Part shown: positions 54,832-63,279 of the stretch, piece by piece
Position numbering within the stretch: position 1 is the stretch's first letter
Layout: each line of letters opens with the position of its first letter
Assembly: GCA_016650445.1 (NCBI GenBank)
Contig: JAENVS010000038.1
Coordinates: 1 to 63,359 of the forward strand
Length of the DNA stretch: 63,359 bases
Direction of reading: 5' to 3'
Source of the DNA: Frankiaceae bacterium
GTDB lineage: Bacteria; Actinomycetota; Actinomycetes; Mycobacteriales; SCTD01
The notes under the pieces: model-generated
Told to the model about the DNA's origin: nothing
What the model saw: only the letters and a program-made list of their open reading frames with translations
The model's database searches: none
Made by a program: the position numbers and the translations under genes

Positions 54832-56208
54832 TCAGCCGGCGGCCTTCACGAGATCTGCCATGCCGGCCTCGATGCCGTGGGCGAGGACGTCGAGGTCCTC
54901 GGTCGTGTCGTAGTCGCCGGTCAGCCCGAAGTTCAGCGTGTCGAGGTAGCTGAAGATGGCGATCCCGATGCGCACCCGGCCGGCGAGCGGCACGTAGGGG
55001 AACGCCTCCAGCATCTTGCGTCCCGCGGCGTAGAGCTGCACGCGCGGACCCGGCACGTTGGTGGTGACCGTGTTGATGTTGCGCTGCGGCGCCCGGAACG
55101 CGACCCGGGTCCCCACGGCGAGTAACACCGGCGGCGCGAAGCCCGCCAGTCCGGTCAGCACGTCGCCGGCCACGGCCTGCTTCGAGTCCTTCAGCCGGGC
55201 GAGCTGTTCAGTGACGGCGTGCAGCCGCTCGACCGGGTCAGCGATGCCGACCGGCAGCTCGGCGAACATCGCCGACACCCGGTTGTTGTAGGTGCCCTTC
55301 TCCCCCGCCCGACGCACGCTGACCGGCACGAGGCTGCGCACCGTGCGGCCGTTGACGTCCTCGCCACGGGACTGCAGCAGCTCGCGGAAGCCCTGGCTGA
55401 TCGCGGCCAGCACGACGTCGTTGAGGGTGCCGCCGAGCCCACTGCGCACGTTCTTTACCTCGCTGACACTGCCGCGCGCCCACGAGTAGCGACGGTGCGG
55501 GCCGATCGGCCCGTTCAGGGACGTCGCGGCGGTCGGCATCGCGACGCCGGCCATGGAGGTGAGTCCCTTGACCGTCTCGGTGACCTCGGTCGCGAACTGG
55601 CGAGGAGCGCGCACGATCCGGCGGGCTCCGCGCACGATCTCGTACGGCGACACCGCGCGCTCACCGAGGGCGCTGGCGATCAGGCGGGCGTTGGAGACCG
55701 GTGCCTCGGGCTGCCAGTCCGCAGCTGCGGGTCGCTCCGGCTCGGGACTCGCATCGAGCATGACGGCGAGCAGATCGGTGCCCGAGACGCCGTCGACCAT
55801 CGCGTGGTGGACCTTGGAGATCAAGGCCCAGTGGCCGTCCTCGAGGCCCTCGACGACCCACATCTCCCACAGCGGCTTGGTGCGGTCGAGCATCTGCGAC
55901 ATCACGCGGCCGATGAGGTTGCGGAGCTGCACCTGGCCGCCCGGCGTCGGCAGCGCGGTGTGCCGCACGTGGTAGCGGATGTTGAAGTGCGGGTCGTCCT
56001 CCCAGACCGGCCGGCCGAGCTCGAGCGGCACGAAGCGCACCTTCTGCCGGTAGCGCGGCACGAGGGGCAGCTTCGAGGCCACCATCGCCTGGAACTCGTC
56101 CTGCGTCGGCGCCGGCCCCTCGAAGATCGCGGTCGACCCGATGTGCATCGAGCTGTTGTCGTCCTCCAAGTGCAGGAACGACGCGTCCAGTGGGCTCATC
56201 CGCTGCAT
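54832..56208 (-). CDS. Wax ester synthase / diacylglycerol acyltransferase (WS/DGAT)
   Basis: A 458-aa acyl-CoA:alcohol or diacylglycerol O-acyltransferase. The active-site HHxxxDG is ISKVHHAMVDGVSG; other family blocks are MSPLDASFLHLED, LDRTKPLWEMWVVEG, GLGGTLNDVVLAAISQGFR and TNVPGPRVQLYAAG. It makes storage lipids (wax esters or triacylglycerol), typical of actinomycetes. ATG 56208 gives the family start MQRMSPLDASF with AAGGAT upstream. It converges on the peptide cassette. Confidence 0.95.
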   Translation of the reverse strand: MQRMSPLDASFLHLEDDNSSMHIGSTAIFEGPAPTQDEFQAMVASKLPLVPRYRQKVRFVPLELGRPVWEDDPHFNIRYHVRHTALPTPGGQVQLRNLIGRVMSQMLDRTKPLWEMWVVEGLEDGHWALISKVHHAMVDGVSGTDLLAVMLDASPEPERPAAADWQPEAPVSNARLIASALGERAVSPYEIVRGARRIVRAPRQFATEVTETVKGLTSMAGVAMPTAATSLNGPIGPHRRYSWARGSVSEVKNVRSGLGGTLNDVVLAAISQGFRELLQSRGEDVNGRTVRSLVPVSVRRAGEKGTYNNRVSAMFAELPVGIADPVERLHAVTEQLARLKDSKQAVAGDVLTGLAGFAPPVLLAVGTRVAFRAPQRNINTVTTNVPGPRVQLYAAGRKMLEAFPYVPLAGRVRIGIAIFSYLDTLNFGLTGDYDTTEDLDVLAHGIEAGMADLVKAAG

Positions 56209-56233
56209 CGGGGCATCCTTCGCTGTCGTGCTT

Positions 56234-56275
56234 CTGGTGGAATTCTCAGGGCCTGAGCCCTGAGGATTCCACCAG
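56234..56275 (-). terminator. 19-bp stem hairpin after the M20 peptidase gene
   Basis: Arms ctggtggaattctcagggc (56234-56252) and gccctgaggattccaccag (56257-56275) pair over 19 bp with one G-T pair and a 4-nt loop. It starts 13 nt after the M20 stop on the minus strand. It also lies just upstream of the acyltransferase start, so it insulates the two genes. Confidence 0.8.
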
Positions 56276-56288
56276 GAGGGACGACCGA

Positions 56289-57587
56289 CTACGCCAGGTC
56301 GATAAAGCGGTCGAGCACGCGGCTGCCGAACTCCAGCGACTCCAGTGGCACCCGCTCGTCGACGCCGTGGAACATGCCGCTGAAGTCGAGGTCCGCGGGC
56401 AGCCGCAGCGGTGAGAAGCCGAAGCCGCGGATACCGAGGCGGCTGAACGACTTCGCATCGGTGCCACCCGAGAGCGTGTAGGGCACCGCGCGGGCGCCGG
56501 GGTCCTCGCTCCTGAGCGCTGCGGTCATCGCCTCGACGAGGGCGCCCTCGAACTCGGTCTCCAGGGCGATGTCGTAGTGCGTGTACTCACGGGTGATACC
56601 GGGGCCGAGCACAGCATCGAGCTCGGTCTCCCACTCCTTCTCGAAGCCGGGCAGGAAGCGGCCGTCGATCATCGCGTGGGCGCGGCCGGGGATGACGTTG
56701 TGCTTGTAGCCGGCGTCGAGCATGGTCGGGTTGGCGGTGTTGCGGAGCGTCGCGCCGACGACGCGGGCCAGCGGACCGAGCTTGGCGACGGTCGCGGCGA
56801 TGTCGTCGGGGTCGAGCTCGATGCCGAACGCGTCGCTCACCTCGCCGAGGAACGCCCGGACGGTCTTGGTGATGTGGATCGGGAACTCGTGCTGCCCGAG
56901 CCGGGCGACCGCTTCGCAGAGGCGGGTGACGGCGTTGTCGTCGTTGATCATGCTGCCGTGGCCCGCGGTGCCCGTCGCCGTGAGCCGGATCCAGGCCATC
57001 CCCTTCTGCGCCGTCTCGATCATGTACAGCCGGAGGTCGTCGCTGACGGTCAACGAGAAGCCACCGACCTCGCTGATGCCCTCGCTGCAGTCGGCGAACA
57101 GGTCCGGGTGGTTCTCCACGAGCCACTGGGCCCCGAAGACGCCGCCGGCTTCCTCGTCTGCGACGAAGGCCAGTACGACGTCGCGCGGTGGCTTGCGTCC
57201 GGTGCGCATCCGGTCGCGAACCATCGACAGGACCATCGCGTCCATGTCCTTCATGTCCACGGCGCCGCGTCCCCAGACGCAGCCGTCGGCGACCTCGGCC
57301 GCGAACGGGTCGTAGGTCCACTCCTTGGGCTCAGCCGGTACGACGTCGAGGTGGCCGTGGATAAGCAGTGCCGGCCGGCTGGAGTCGGTGCCCTCCATGC
57401 GGGTGACCACGCTGGTGCGGTTGGGCGCCGACTCGAAGACCTGAGTGGCCAGCCCGACCTCCTCGAGCTTGGCGGCGACGTACTCCGCCGCTGCCCGCTC
57501 CCCCGGGCCACGGCCGGTGCCGTCGTTGACGCTCTCGATCTGGATCAGGTCGCGGCAGAGCTCGACGACCTCGTCCTGGGCGGCCAC
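56289..57587 (-). CDS. M20/M25/M40 family metallopeptidase
   Basis: A 432-aa di-zinc amidohydrolase (ArgE/DapE/carboxypeptidase G2 type). Metal and catalytic residues are in LIHGHLDVVPAE (His, Asp), WGRGAVDMKD (Asp), FVADEEAGG (Glu-Glu) and the final FHGVDERVP (His); a dimerisation lid lies between. The substrate is probably an N-acyl amino acid or dipeptide. GTG 57587 has GAGGGGAG upstream; a longer start at 57656 adds 23 residues without a good ribosome-binding site. Followed by a strong hairpin. Confidence 0.92.
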   Translation of the reverse strand: MAAQDEVVELCRDLIQIESVNDGTGRGPGERAAAEYVAAKLEEVGLATQVFESAPNRTSVVTRMEGTDSSRPALLIHGHLDVVPAEPKEWTYDPFAAEVADGCVWGRGAVDMKDMDAMVLSMVRDRMRTGRKPPRDVVLAFVADEEAGGVFGAQWLVENHPDLFADCSEGISEVGGFSLTVSDDLRLYMIETAQKGMAWIRLTATGTAGHGSMINDDNAVTRLCEAVARLGQHEFPIHITKTVRAFLGEVSDAFGIELDPDDIAATVAKLGPLARVVGATLRNTANPTMLDAGYKHNVIPGRAHAMIDGRFLPGFEKEWETELDAVLGPGITREYTHYDIALETEFEGALVEAMTAALRSEDPGARAVPYTLSGGTDAKSFSRLGIRGFGFSPLRLPADLDFSGMFHGVDERVPLESLEFGSRVLDRFIDLA

Positions 57588-57715
57588 TGGAGCTCCCCTC
57601 GCTGCCTGCGTTGAAGGCACCGTAACGGCGCCGGCGAAACGGTGCCGAAAGTCCATGGCCAGCGCGGTCCGAGGGGAGCACAGTGTGGGGTGGCAGCCAC
57701 CTCGAGGAGCCGATC

Positions 57716-57850
57716 ATGAACGAGAAGTCCCGTCCCCAGCACCAGGCCAAGAAGCCCGGCAAGAGCATCAAGCAGAAGCGCGCCGCGAAACGGGCCGCTC
57801 ACGAGCAGCCGCACGCGTCGATCATCCCGCCTCGGCACCCCGAGCACTGA
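57716..57850 (+). CDS. Small basic protein (44 aa), conserved in actinobacteria
   Basis: A 44-codon gene: MNEKSRPQHQAKKPGKSIKQ, then KRAAKRAAHEQPHAS and a IIPPRHPEH end. It is Lys/Arg-rich in the first two-thirds and lacks signals for export. CGAGGAG lies 5 nt before ATG 57716, a strong ribosome-binding site. I recall uncharacterised actinobacterial proteins of the same form (KKPGKS-KRA-IIPP). It may bind nucleic acid; function unknown. Divergent from the M20 gene. Confidence 0.7.
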   Translation: MNEKSRPQHQAKKPGKSIKQKRAAKRAAHEQPHASIIPPRHPEH

Positions 57851-57885
57851 GCCTCCGCGTCGGTCCAGGTGACCTGTCGAGTTGC

Positions 57886-57891
57886 TATGGT
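57886..57891 (+). promoter_or_regulatory. TATGGT -10-like hexamer before tRNA-Leu
   Basis: TAnnnT hexamer 45 nt upstream of the tRNA 5' end, in a position suited to the tRNA promoter; no clear -35 box is seen. Confidence 0.35.
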
Positions 57892-57936
57892 TGCTGCCGT
57901 CCAGTCGGCGCCTGATGGCGGCGGCGGGACCACCTG

Positions 57937-58022
57937 GTCCGGGTGGCGGAATTGGCAGACGCGCTAGCTTGAGGTGCTAGTTCCCTTTACGGGGAATGGG
58001 GGTTCAAGTCCCCCCTCGGACA
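57937..58022 (+). tRNA. tRNA-Leu (anticodon GAG)
   Basis: 86-nt tRNA with the class II long variable arm. The acceptor stem GTCCGGG pairs with CTCGGAC (one G-T), the D-arm is TGGCGGAATTGGCAGA, the anticodon stem CTAGC/GCTAG encloses TTGAGGT (anticodon GAG, for CTC/CTT codons) and the T-arm is GGGGGTTCAAGTCCCCC. CCA is not encoded. Its 3' half is the target of an integrated element: the recombinase ORF ends inside it at 57987. Confidence 0.95.
57987..58022. other. Probable left attachment region inside tRNA-Leu
   Basis: The 36 bp shared by the tRNA 3' end and the recombinase 3' end. Integration that rebuilds the tRNA 3' end would leave a second copy of this stretch at the far end of the element. 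Confidence 0.45.
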
Positions 58023-59657
58023 CGACGAGATCCCAATGCCTGGAGTCACGCTCGCGAGCAGCAGTTTCTGGCTTGGCTGGAAGGTCAGCCGGAGCCCCAG
58101 CTCCTTGTAGACGGCGGTCTTGCTGGCGCTATCGGCCCTGCGGAGCAAGGCGTAGGCGCTGCGAAGGCCGTCCACGATTCCGGCGATCTCGTCACGCGAC
58201 AGCCGGTGCGTCGGCACCGGCGCGGGCTGCTGCTCGATCTCCGCGGCGCGTCGCTCGAACTCGACCTCAGCTGTCCATTGGGCTACAAGAGCGGCGTCCA
58301 TGCCGGCCTCGAGCGCCGCGCGGTACTTCGCGAGCCGCTTGTTGCAGTCCTCGATGCGCCGTCGCGCTGCTTCGACCCGGGCGTCCTCCACGGGGTTGGC
58401 CTGGTGCTGGGCCATGGCGTCGATCGTGGCGTCACGGTGCTCCTCGTCGAACAGGGAGGCCAGCCAACGGTCGAGTGTGGGCAGCACGAGGTCCTCGCGC
58501 AGGATGACGTTCTTAGGGTGGTCGAGCGCCCGGCTGGCGGCGTACTCGCGTGGGTAGCGGCAGCGGTAGTGCGCGCGCTCGTTCGCCCACAGTGACTCCA
58601 TCTTGCGTCCGCACAGACCGCACGTCATGAGGCCACGCAGGGCGTAAGGACGCACCGCTGGCCGGTTCTTCCGCTCGGTGGGGGTGCGCCCACGGGCGGC
58701 GAACAGCGCCTGCACCTGCTGGAACACCTCGTCCTCGACGAGGGGCTGGTGCACGACGCCTTGCGACCAGATCCAGTCGTCCTTGGTGTTCCAGCGCATC
58801 TTGGTCTCGTGACCGGCCGCGACGTCCTCGACGTCGAGCAGGATCTCTTCCTTGCGCTGCTTGTTCCAGACCTGCCGTCCGGTGTAGCGGGGGTTGAGCA
58901 GGATCGCTCGAACAGCACCCTTGGACCAGGCGATCCCGATGCGGTGCCGGTTACGGGCCGGGTCATGCCCGGACGGCGAGGGCACGCCGTCGGCGGTCAG
59001 TCCCTCCGCGATGGCCCAGATCCCTTGACCGCGGAGGTACTCGGCGAAGATCCGTGCAACGGCTGACGCGGTGACCGGGTCGGGTTCGAGGGCGTGCAGC
59101 CGCTGACCGATGGCCGCCTTGCCAGGGTTGGGGTGGGGGCCGGCGTCCGCGAGGCGGTAGCCGTAGGGGGGTCGGCCGCCCAGAAAGCGTCCTTCGGTGG
59201 CGGCTTGGGCAGCCATGGCGCTGCGGACGCGGATCTTGATGCGGTTGCGTTCGCCCTTGCTCATTCCGCCGTACAGGCTCATGACCAGGTCGTGGGCGTC
59301 ACTTCCGGGATCGACGGCTCCGCCGACTTCAGGCACCCACAGCTGTACGCCGTAGTGCACGAAGACCGGGAAGGTCAGGCCGAACTGGTTGCCGTAGAAC
59401 GCGCGGGCCGGTTCGCCGATGACGACGGCGTCGAAACCGCGGTTCGGGCGCGCCAGGTCCTGAAGGAGTCGGGCGGCTTCGGGGCGCCGTTTCCAGGGCA
59501 GCGAGCGGGATAGTCCGATGTCGAAGTACTCGGCAACGACCTGCCCGTCGTGTGGCGTGATCAAGGCCGTCGAGCGGGATAGCTGCCAGCCGCGGGACGA
59601 GGCCGGGTCTTGCTGGTCCTCGGTGGAGACGCGGCCGTAGAAGGCGAACTTGGTCAT
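57987..59657 (-). CDS. Large serine recombinase / integrase
   Basis: A 556-aa serine recombinase. The N-terminal resolvase domain holds the nucleophile Ser11 in FAFYGRVSTEDQQ, with GLSRSLPWKRRPEAARLL and MSLYGGMSKGERNRIKIRV. The recombinase domain (GGRPPYGYRLA, GIAWSKGAVRAILLNPRYTG) is followed by a zinc ribbon (MTCGLCGRKMESLW...YRC) and a coiled coil (~465-495). The last residues, SCPRGDLNPHSP, are read from the antisense of tRNA-Leu, a hallmark of tRNA-integrated elements. It would integrate and excise the element. ATG 59657 gives the family start MTKFAFYGRVS. Confidence 0.93.
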   Translation of the reverse strand: MTKFAFYGRVSTEDQQDPASSRGWQLSRSTALITPHDGQVVAEYFDIGLSRSLPWKRRPEAARLLQDLARPNRGFDAVVIGEPARAFYGNQFGLTFPVFVHYGVQLWVPEVGGAVDPGSDAHDLVMSLYGGMSKGERNRIKIRVRSAMAAQAATEGRFLGGRPPYGYRLADAGPHPNPGKAAIGQRLHALEPDPVTASAVARIFAEYLRGQGIWAIAEGLTADGVPSPSGHDPARNRHRIGIAWSKGAVRAILLNPRYTGRQVWNKQRKEEILLDVEDVAAGHETKMRWNTKDDWIWSQGVVHQPLVEDEVFQQVQALFAARGRTPTERKNRPAVRPYALRGLMTCGLCGRKMESLWANERAHYRCRYPREYAASRALDHPKNVILREDLVLPTLDRWLASLFDEEHRDATIDAMAQHQANPVEDARVEAARRRIEDCNKRLAKYRAALEAGMDAALVAQWTAEVEFERRAAEIEQQPAPVPTHRLSRDEIAGIVDGLRSAYALLRRADSASKTAVYKELGLRLTFQPSQKLLLASVTPGIGISSCPRGDLNPHSP

Positions 59658-59679
59658 GCCTGCTCCGCTCGTAAGGCGC

Positions 59680-59868
59680 TCAGCCAGTTCTATCCCAAGG
59701 CACCTGTTCGTGCTCGGCGGCCGACTGCATGTTGTGCACAGATGTGAGCAGTTTCAGCAGCGCCCGGGCGGCGCGGGGTGTCAGCGCCGGCGGATGGTCC
59801 GGGACCACCACCCTGACCTCGGCTGAGGCGACCCGACCACGATCGTCTCCAGTCATCGGTTGCCTCAT
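59680..59868 (-). CDS. Small element-encoded protein of unknown function
   Basis: A 62-aa protein (MRQPMTGDDRGRVAS..., with LTPRAARALLKLLTSVH as a predicted helix). ATG 59868 overlaps the relaxase stop as ATGA, so it is translationally coupled, and it ends 22 bp before the recombinase start. No family is recognised. It could be an accessory to excision or mobilisation, since it sits between relaxase and recombinase. Confidence 0.6.
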   Translation of the reverse strand: MRQPMTGDDRGRVASAEVRVVVPDHPPALTPRAARALLKLLTSVHNMQSAAEHEQVPWDRTG

Positions 59869-62465
59869 CTGCTGCGGCCTTCTGCCCGTCTGACCTGACG
59901 GCTGGCGAGCCGTTGCTGTTGCCGGCGGCGCATCAGATCCCGGTTTGCAGCGGAGGCGTCAAGACCTCGTTGGTTCCAGGCCGCTGCCGGTTGGCAGGGC
60001 GGCTCGACACGCGGTTCGCTGCTGGTGTCGAGGTAGAGGTGGTTGGCGTGGGTGCCGCGGCTGAGTCCGACGTAGCCGGCCTCAGCTGTGACGGTGAGGT
60101 CGGCGAGCAGCAGCGCCGTGTTCACCGTCCGGCCTTGCGCCTTGTGCAGCGTCATCGCATAGCCATGGTCGAGCTGTCCCTGCTCGAGCCAGCTGCGGTC
60201 GACGGCGACGCGTCGGCCGTCGCGCGTGTCGATGATCAACCCGCGGCGGTCGGCGGCACTGACGCGACCGGAGGTTCCGTTCAGCAACCCTCGTCCGTGG
60301 TCGTTGCGGGTCACCAGGACCTGGTCGCCCACGGCAAAGCCGACCGCCGCATCCGGCGTGTTGATGACGAGCTGATCACGGCCAAGCCTGCCGTCGGCGC
60401 GGAGGCGGTCGCGGATGAGCGCGTTGAGCTGGTGCACGTCGCTGCGGCGGCTGGCCAGAACGACGACGTTCCATGGATCTGCAGCAGCGCCACGCGCACG
60501 CGCGTAGTCGCCGACGAGTTGGTGGAACAGCTGCACGCGATCCGAGCCGGAGTGGACGCGGTCGTGCCGGTCGAGCGCGTCGATGGCCTCCACGGTCCGG
60601 CCGGCGCGAAGCGCCGTGAGAGCTTCCTGCTCCCAGGCCTCCCGCTGTCGGTGGTGGCCGGTCAGGTGCAACGCCGTGGGTTGTTCGGCCAAGGCATTGA
60701 ACAGCCCGCCGGCCTCGAGCTCTGGCAGCTGCGCCGGGTCGCCGACCAGCACGACCTTGCAATGCCTCTGCTCGGCTTGCATGAGCAGTTGGGTCAACGC
60801 GCGGGTGCCGATCATCCCGGCTTCGTCGACCAACAGCACGCCGCCAGCGGGCAGGTGACGATCGGGTTGGTGTAGGAGTCGAGCGAGCGAGACCGAACGG
60901 GCGCCGGTGGCGTCTTGCAGTCCCTGGGCAGTCAACGCGGCAACGGCGCAACCTGCGACCGGTACCCCACGCTGCTGCCAGGTGGACGCGGCGTGTCCGA
61001 GGGCGGCGGTCTTGCCCGATCCGGCCGGTCCGGTGACGACATCGACACCCCGGCCGGAAGTGAGCAGCGCGAATACGAGGCGCTGCTGATCGGGTCGTAG
61101 TCCGCTGCGCGCGGCCAGGCTCGCTGCTTGCGCGACCGGTAGGACAACTGAGTGTTCGTCCGCGCGCGCCTCGACCAGTTCGAGTGCGCGGCGTTCGGTG
61201 GCGACCAATTCAGTGGTGGTGAACTCCGGACCGTCGACGCCGGCCACCGCCAGCACCTGGTCGTCACGGACGAGCCGGCTGGCGAGTGCGATCAGCTGCA
61301 CGGCGTTGACCTGCGCCCCCGCCGGAAACTGTGCGCACAGCTCGCGCAGCACGGTTCCCTGATCGAAGGTGGAGCTTTCCCGCGTCACACCCCGCGGACC
61401 GAGAACGCGCTCGGTCAGAACGGAGAGTTCAACTGCTGGTGCTTCGTGCCGGCGGTTGAGCAGGTCGCGCACATCAGCGGTCGTGAACCCCAGTCCAGCG
61501 GCAGTGGCGGCCCACCTCTGTCGTTGCGACTGCGGTTCCTCGTGTTGCTTCGCCGGCCGGGTCGCCAGACACGCGATCCGTGCCGCGAGTTGCGCCGCTC
61601 TCCCCCGCGGCTCCTTGCCCGACTCCGGCTCTCTCGGTCGCGAGGTCGTGTGCGCGAGGTGGTTTTCGATCTGCCGGCGGCGGGTGGAAAACGCCCGCCG
61701 CACGTTCAATGGCACGCCGTCGATCTCCGCGATGCCCCGCTGCACCTCGGACCAGCCGACGCCGAGCCGGCGGGTCAGCTCGGCGCGCAGGAGATGCTGG
61801 TAGAGGTGACTGGCCGTGGTGGCCTGCCGATGCAGTGTTCGCGAGTCCAGTGCCGACCACCGCCCATCCACTCCCTGGGCGAGGTTCACCAGCACGACGT
61901 GGGTGTGCAGCTGAGGATCGGCGGCGCGGCTGGTCGTGTGCTGGAAACCCGCGGCGATCATCCCGCTGGTCGCAATTCGCGGTGCCCGCTGCCCGTCGCC
62001 CTGATGCCCGCGGGCCGCGCGGGCGGCGACCTGCTCGAGCAACCCGAGCGCCTCCTCGGCCGCCCTCTGATGGGCTTGGGCGATCTGCTCGGCCACGCCC
62101 GGCTCGGCAAGCGCCCACAGGACGCTGACCGACTTGGGTGCGCTGAAGGTCAGGTCGAAGCCGCAGCGGCGCGCATCAATCTTGCGGCCGTCGTCAGTGC
62201 GCCGATGTACCGGTCGGGCCAGCTGCTGCTCGCCGAGCCGGCCATCCAGCAGCTCGCGCAACATCACGGCGCCGGCGGTGCCCAGCGGTCCGCTCAGGCC
62301 GAGCGCGGCCGCGCCACGTCCGAGCCAGTGGCCGGGCTCGTCGTGATCGTTGACGTAGTAGCCGAGCCCATCCCGACCTGGCGGCTCGTGCTCGCAGCCC
62401 GCTTCGTGCTGCAGGTAGTACTTCGCCGCCCCGCCGCCGCCGGCGAGCGGCTGCACACTCAGCAC
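59865..62465 (-). CDS. MobF-family relaxase with RecD-like helicase (TrwC/TraI type)
   Basis: An 866-aa conjugative relaxase. The N-terminal TrwC domain begins VLSVQPLAGGGGAAKYYLQH and has CGFDLTFSAPKSVSVLWAL and the metal-binding histidine cluster QHTTSRAADPQLHTHVVLVN. The second half is a helicase: Walker A VVTGPAGSGKTAALGHA, Walker B VLLVDEAGM, VLVGDPAQLPELEAGG and the C-terminal YAMTLHKAQGRTVNTALLL. It would nick oriT, attach to the 5' end and unwind DNA. GTG 62465 has GGGGAGT upstream and gives the family start; the frame extends to 63101 through the repeat region and is not believed. A basic tail ends the protein. Confidence 0.92.
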   Translation of the reverse strand: MLSVQPLAGGGGAAKYYLQHEAGCEHEPPGRDGLGYYVNDHDEPGHWLGRGAAALGLSGPLGTAGAVMLRELLDGRLGEQQLARPVHRRTDDGRKIDARRCGFDLTFSAPKSVSVLWALAEPGVAEQIAQAHQRAAEEALGLLEQVAARAARGHQGDGQRAPRIATSGMIAAGFQHTTSRAADPQLHTHVVLVNLAQGVDGRWSALDSRTLHRQATTASHLYQHLLRAELTRRLGVGWSEVQRGIAEIDGVPLNVRRAFSTRRRQIENHLAHTTSRPREPESGKEPRGRAAQLAARIACLATRPAKQHEEPQSQRQRWAATAAGLGFTTADVRDLLNRRHEAPAVELSVLTERVLGPRGVTRESSTFDQGTVLRELCAQFPAGAQVNAVQLIALASRLVRDDQVLAVAGVDGPEFTTTELVATERRALELVEARADEHSVVLPVAQAASLAARSGLRPDQQRLVFALLTSGRGVDVVTGPAGSGKTAALGHAASTWQQRGVPVAGCAVAALTAQGLQDATGARSVSLARLLHQPDRHLPAGGVLLVDEAGMIGTRALTQLLMQAEQRHCKVVLVGDPAQLPELEAGGLFNALAEQPTALHLTGHHRQREAWEQEALTALRAGRTVEAIDALDRHDRVHSGSDRVQLFHQLVGDYARARGAAADPWNVVVLASRRSDVHQLNALIRDRLRADGRLGRDQLVINTPDAAVGFAVGDQVLVTRNDHGRGLLNGTSGRVSAADRRGLIIDTRDGRRVAVDRSWLEQGQLDHGYAMTLHKAQGRTVNTALLLADLTVTAEAGYVGLSRGTHANHLYLDTSSEPRVEPPCQPAAAWNQRGLDASAANRDLMRRRQQQRLASRQVRRAEGRSR

Positions 62466-62550
62466 AGCCGACTCCCCGTGCGATGCGGGGCGACGCTGGC
62501 GAGGGCTGCGGCGGCCATGCGGGCGAGCGTCAGGGGGGTGCGCACGCAAA

Positions 62551-62813
62551 GCGCACAACGCCGGATCGCAGCGGGCGCGGGGCGCACAAGAAGCGCACAC
62601 CAGGCGCACAACCCGGTGGGCAGGGGGCGCACAAGGACCGTCATGCGCGAGACCGTGCGATCCAGGTGTACCCACGGGCGTACCCACGACCACTGCCGCG
62701 CCGCGCGGCGTACCCAGCGCTGTACCCACGGGCGTACCCACGCGCGGGAATTCGCCGCCCGATGAAGCTAACGCCTGCCGAGCCGTCAAAGGACAGCGCA
62801 CAACAGGCGCACA
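62551..62813. repeat. GCGCACA iterons, seven copies, 11-bp period
   Basis: GCGCACA starts at 62551, 62582, 62593, 62604, 62627, 62796 and 62807; three neighbouring intervals are exactly 11 bp. An eighth copy is at 63189. They overlap in range with the GTACCCA iterons. Confidence 0.85.
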
Positions 62814-62891
62814 ACGGCGCCATGGCGCCACTACGTACCCACGGGCGTTACCCGACGGGCGTACCCACGGGCGTACCCACGGGCGTACCCA
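62668..62891. repeat. CGTACCCACGGG iterons, nine copies, 12-bp period
   Basis: GTACCCA starts at 62668, 62680, 62710, 62722, 62734, 62835, 62861, 62873 and 62885, with a degenerate copy near 62848. Neighbouring copies are mostly 12 bp apart, so the full unit is CGTACCCACGGG. Confidence 0.9.
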
Positions 62892-62987
62892 CGGGCGAGT
62901 CGAGGTCGCGGCGTATCGGATTCTGCGCGTGCACAGATGCAAACGCAGTGCGCCCGGAGGTCGGATGCGGCCAGCAGACTGATCGGC

Positions 62988-63179
62988 GTGTGCGACGACG
63001 GCCTGTTCGACGACTTCTACAGCCGCCGCCCGCGCGAGTCCGCCCCTGAACTTCTGACGATCGCCGTCCTCGAGGACGTCGCCGCCGTGCTCGACCGGCA
63101 CGGTTTCCCGCCGCTACGCGGCTTCGCGCTGGCCGAGCTCACCGCCAGCTTGTACCGGCTCCAGCCGCCCGGAGCCTGA
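62988..63179 (+). CDS. Small element-encoded acidic protein
   Basis: A 63-aa protein: VCDDGLFDDFYSRRPRESAP, LLTIAVLEDVAAVLDRHGFP and LRGFALAELTASLYRL. It is helical and acidic, with no signal or membrane segment. GTG 62988 is the likely start because the conserved-looking sequence begins there; ATG 62937 would add 17 residues. It is divergent from the relaxase across the iteron region and may belong to the control functions of the element. No family recognised. Confidence 0.6.
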   Translation: MCDDGLFDDFYSRRPRESAPELLTIAVLEDVAAVLDRHGFPPLRGFALAELTASLYRLQPPGA

Positions 63180-63249
63180 CCGCCGCCGTCGCGCACAAAC
63201 CCGCGCCCAGCGGTCGTCGTATCCCGATACCGGGGTGTGCAGAGGAGAA

Positions 63250-63278
63250 GGTCTTGGGGTTGGGGGCGAGGGCGAGGG
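63250..63278 (+). other. G-rich run with G-quadruplex potential
   Basis: Runs GGGG-TT-GGGGG-CGA-GGG-CGA-GGG occur in order on the plus strand, enough for a four-tract G-quadruplex. Confidence 0.4.
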
Positions 63279-63279
63279 A

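Larger units (their letters stand above)
62466..62987. promoter_or_regulatory. Iteron-rich intergenic region: candidate oriT, origin or operator
   Basis: A 522-bp stretch without a credible gene, between the divergent relaxase and small gene. It contains two families of short direct repeats (listed separately) and A/T-poor spacers. Location beside the relaxase gene makes it the best candidate for the transfer origin or for a replication/control region. Confidence 0.6.

Noticed and set aside
61152..62765. 537-aa plus-strand open frame
   Set aside because: Antisense of the relaxase, ending in the iteron region where the repeats give a Thr-His-Gly-Arg-rich artefact.
62551..62891. CRISPR array
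   Set aside because: Units are 7-12 bp with no regular unique spacers, and no cas genes are present.
62466..63101. N-terminal extension of the relaxase through the repeats
   Set aside because: The family start is at GTG 62465 with a ribosome-binding site; the upstream frame encodes repeat-derived VRPWVRPWV-type sequence.
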